DNA from: an uncultured Limosilactobacillus sp.
GTDB lineage: Bacteria; Bacillota; Bacilli; Lactobacillales; Lactobacillaceae
Assembly: GCA_944326735.1 (NCBI GenBank)
Contig: CALVFC010000090.1
Coordinates: 1-6,255 of the forward strand
Direction of reading: 5' to 3'
Length of the DNA: 6,255 nt
Shown: positions 5,236 through 6,255 of the stretch, piece by piece
How the letters are laid out: every line of letters starts with the position of its first letter
How positions within the stretch are numbered: position 1 is the first letter of the stretch
Program-made: the position numbers and the translations under genes
Notes under the pieces: model-generated
Seen by the model: the letters and a program-made list of their open reading frames with translations, nothing else
The model's database searches: none
Told to the model about the DNA's origin: nothing

Positions 5236-5385
5236 CTAACGGGTTTCCCGGTGAAGGGTATACCCGCCACAGTGTTTACAAAACTTTTTAATTTCTAATC
5301 GTTCTTGACGTTGAGGATTAGCGGTAATCGTGTAATTATGCGCACCGCACTTCGTACATTCCAATGCAACTTTCTTTTGGGACAT
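5236..5385 (-). CDS. rpmG: 50S ribosomal protein L33 (zinc-ribbon form)
   Basis: A small, basic large-subunit protein near the E site. The 49 residues carry two CxxC pairs, C10-C13 (ECTKCG) and C36-C39 (FCKHCG), which would bind one zinc ion; L33 paralogs without these cysteines exist and can replace the zinc form under zinc shortage. The centre has [18 protein letters not shown], typical of L33. The start is ATG at 5383-5385 with GGAGGTGA 4 nt upstream; an 11-residue longer reading (including CGGDC) starts in the promoter region and is rejected. It is the first gene of an rpmG-secE unit, directly after the sigma factor gene. Confidence 0.96.
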   Translation of the reverse strand: MSQKKVALECTKCGAHNYTITANPQRQERLEIKKFCKHCGGYTLHRETR

Positions 5386-5408
5386 ACAATCACCTCCACA
5401 CACATGAT

Positions 5409-5437
5409 AGATTAGCATGAACGCACAAAAAAAGCAA
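5409..5437 (-). promoter_or_regulatory. Candidate promoter of rpmG-secE
   Basis: TAATCT at 5414-5409, preceded by TG plus one base, is an extended -10 element, with a poor -35 (TTGCTT, 5437-5432) 17 nt upstream that overlaps the sigma-factor terminator. The start would fall about 20 nt before rpmG. The upstream terminator makes a separate promoter likely, but the exact placement is uncertain. Confidence 0.4.
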
Positions 5438-5462
5438 AAACAGTCGTTTGACTATTTTTGCT
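5426..5462 (-). terminator. Terminator of the sigma factor gene
   Basis: On the minus strand AGCAAAAATAGTC pairs with GACTGTTTTTGCT (13 bp, one G-U) around an AAAC loop, and six more T follow. It starts 22 nt after the sigma factor stop and separates that gene from rpmG-secE. Confidence 0.87.
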
Positions 5463-5484
5463 CGTAACTATCTTTAGTCAAGTG

Positions 5485-6078
5485 CTAATCCAAAATTTGC
5501 ATCGTTTTGATACGTAAACGATTGACTGCCGATTCAACCTTACGGCGGCTGCAGTTCAGTTGCGCACTAACTTGCGCTGGCGTTTGACCACTATTCAATA
5601 AGATCAGTACCTCACGCTCGAATGCCGAACAAGACCGAATCAGCTCTTGCAAGCAAAAATGACAATAACTAATCTCTTCCACCGTGTCATTCGTGCCATG
5701 AACAGCTAGTTCTTCTAAATAATCGCTTAAATCAAACAATGCATTTTGCGGAATCCGTTTGTTGGCTTGGCGATTCCGGCATAGGTCCAAGAGCCGGTGA
5801 GTCAGACTGCCCTTATAATAGCTTCCAAACTGATGGCAGTCTAATTGCGGATACATCTCCAATATCCTAAATAAAATAATAAACGCTTCTTGTTTCCAAT
5901 CCGCATATTCAATCTCAGCTCCATAATGTTTACGCCAGACTTTCCTAATTAATGGTTCATATCTGACAAACAACTCCGTAAAGCTCTCTTCATCTCCCAA
6001 TTGTGCTTGAAGCAACAATCTTTGGACGACCAACAGATCTTGAGGATCCGTTGGTATTTTTGGTTCAACGAATTTCAT
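5485..6078 (-). CDS. sigH: Sigma-70 family RNA polymerase sigma factor, SigH/ComX-like
   Basis: An alternative sigma factor of 197 residues with two recognisable parts. Region 2 (about 22-100) begins LLLQAQLGDEESFTELFVRYEPLIRKV and includes YADWKQEAFIILFRILEMY (58-76), which matches the core-binding helix of the family. Region 4 (about 143-192) holds LQELIRSCSAFEREVLILLNSGQTPAQVSAQLNCSRRKVESAVNRLRIKT, a helix-turn-helix for the -35 element. No region 1.1 or 3 is evident. The position directly upstream of rpmG-secE-nusG is where Bacillus subtilis has sigH, so orthology is likely on synteny; in lactobacilli this factor has been linked to competence genes in some species, which I infer only by analogy. 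The start is ATG at 6076-6078 with AAAGGTGG 7 nt upstream and AAGGAG further up. A C139-H-F-C142 motif sits just before region 4. The gene has its own terminator. Confidence 0.87.
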   Translation of the reverse strand: MKFVEPKIPTDPQDLLVVQRLLLQAQLGDEESFTELFVRYEPLIRKVWRKHYGAEIEYADWKQEAFIILFRILEMYPQLDCHQFGSYYKGSLTHRLLDLCRNRQANKRIPQNALFDLSDYLEELAVHGTNDTVEEISYCHFCLQELIRSCSAFEREVLILLNSGQTPAQVSAQLNCSRRKVESAVNRLRIKTMQILD

Positions 6079-6124
6079 CGCTAAACCACCTTTCTCCTTA
6101 GATTTGGCTCCGACACACCCGTCT

Positions 6125-6143
6125 GATTGCAGTTATCGCAATC
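6125..6143. other. 6-bp inverted repeat in the sigma factor upstream region
   Basis: GATTGC and GCAATC pair around a 7-nt AGTTATC loop, about 50 nt before the sigma factor start. No T-run follows on either strand. It might be an operator or part of a leader. I could not find a convincing sigma-A promoter between 6079 and 6171. Confidence 0.25.
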
Positions 6144-6171
6144 GCACAGCTACTAACTTAGTTAACGATCG

Positions 6172-6255
6172 TCAGTAGAAGGTGATTGCCCGTACGGCAG
6201 GCTCTCCTTTCCCACCGTCAGGAAAATTTGTCCCATCCTGGGCCCAGTCGAAATG
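6172..6255 (-). CDS. Possible C-terminal end of an unidentified minus-strand gene (partial)
   Basis: From the window edge the minus strand is open for 27 codons to a TGA at 6174-6172, ending AVRAITFY. Codons such as TTC, GAC, GCC, ATC, ACC and TAC look gene-like, and an upstream gene read in the same direction would fit the cluster. However, a second minus-strand frame and a plus-strand frame are also open over most of this stretch. I do not recognise the sequence, and it does not resemble the YacP/Rae1 C-terminus expected next to sigH in Bacillus. Confidence 0.25.
   Translation of the reverse strand, partial: HFDWAQDGTNFPDGGKGEPAVRAITFY

Noticed and set aside
5386..5418. N-terminal extension of L33 with an extra CGGDC segment
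   Set aside because: It would begin within the promoter/leader region; the ATG at 5383-5385 has a strong ribosome binding site and gives the normal L33 N-terminus.

Overview
The window is a ribosomal-protein and transcription-factor region from a Gram-positive bacterium of the Lactobacillaceae. A heterofermentative, Limosilactobacillus-like species is my best guess, but this is an inference without any database search. The basis is the gene order sigH - rpmG - secE - nusG - rplK - rplA // rplJ - rplL (all on the minus strand), strong AGGAGG ribosome binding sites, A+U-tailed intrinsic terminators, a Firmicute-type L10 leader and moderate GC content.

Layout from right to left, following minus-strand transcription. 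The right edge (6079-6255) holds an uncertain gene end and the upstream region of a SigH/ComX-like sigma factor (5485-6078), which is closed by a good terminator. Next comes rpmG (L33, zinc-ribbon form) with secE 14 nt behind it. A hairpin with a U-run follows, almost on top of a candidate nusG promoter, then nusG (GTG start). rplK (GTG start) and rplA form one transcription unit behind a good extended -10 promoter and end in their own terminator. A divergent unit then interrupts the cluster: a LysP-type amino acid permease on the plus strand (1482-2918) with its own promoter and terminator. Behind the permease promoter, rplJ and rplL resume on the minus strand from their own promoter and an L10 leader/attenuator, and end in a terminator. 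The left edge (1-102) may hold the C-terminus of a convergent plus-strand gene.

Functionally the minus-strand genes serve translation (L33, L11, L1, L10, L7/L12), protein export (SecE) and transcription control (NusG, SigH). L11/L1 and L10/L12 build the two large-subunit stalk regions, and each pair appears to carry its own RNA-level control. The L10 leader with an attenuator precedes rplJ. Two look-alike structures resembling the 23S L1-binding region lie before rplK and again before rplA. The permease is the one gene without an obvious link to the rest.

Most of the window is conserved core genome. The points worth a second look are regulatory: the paired L1-type motifs, the promoter/terminator overlap before nusG, the symmetric hairpin between rplK and rplA, the inverted repeat in front of the permease, and the permease's position inside the ribosomal cluster. 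I found no mobile element, CRISPR array, tRNA or rRNA gene.
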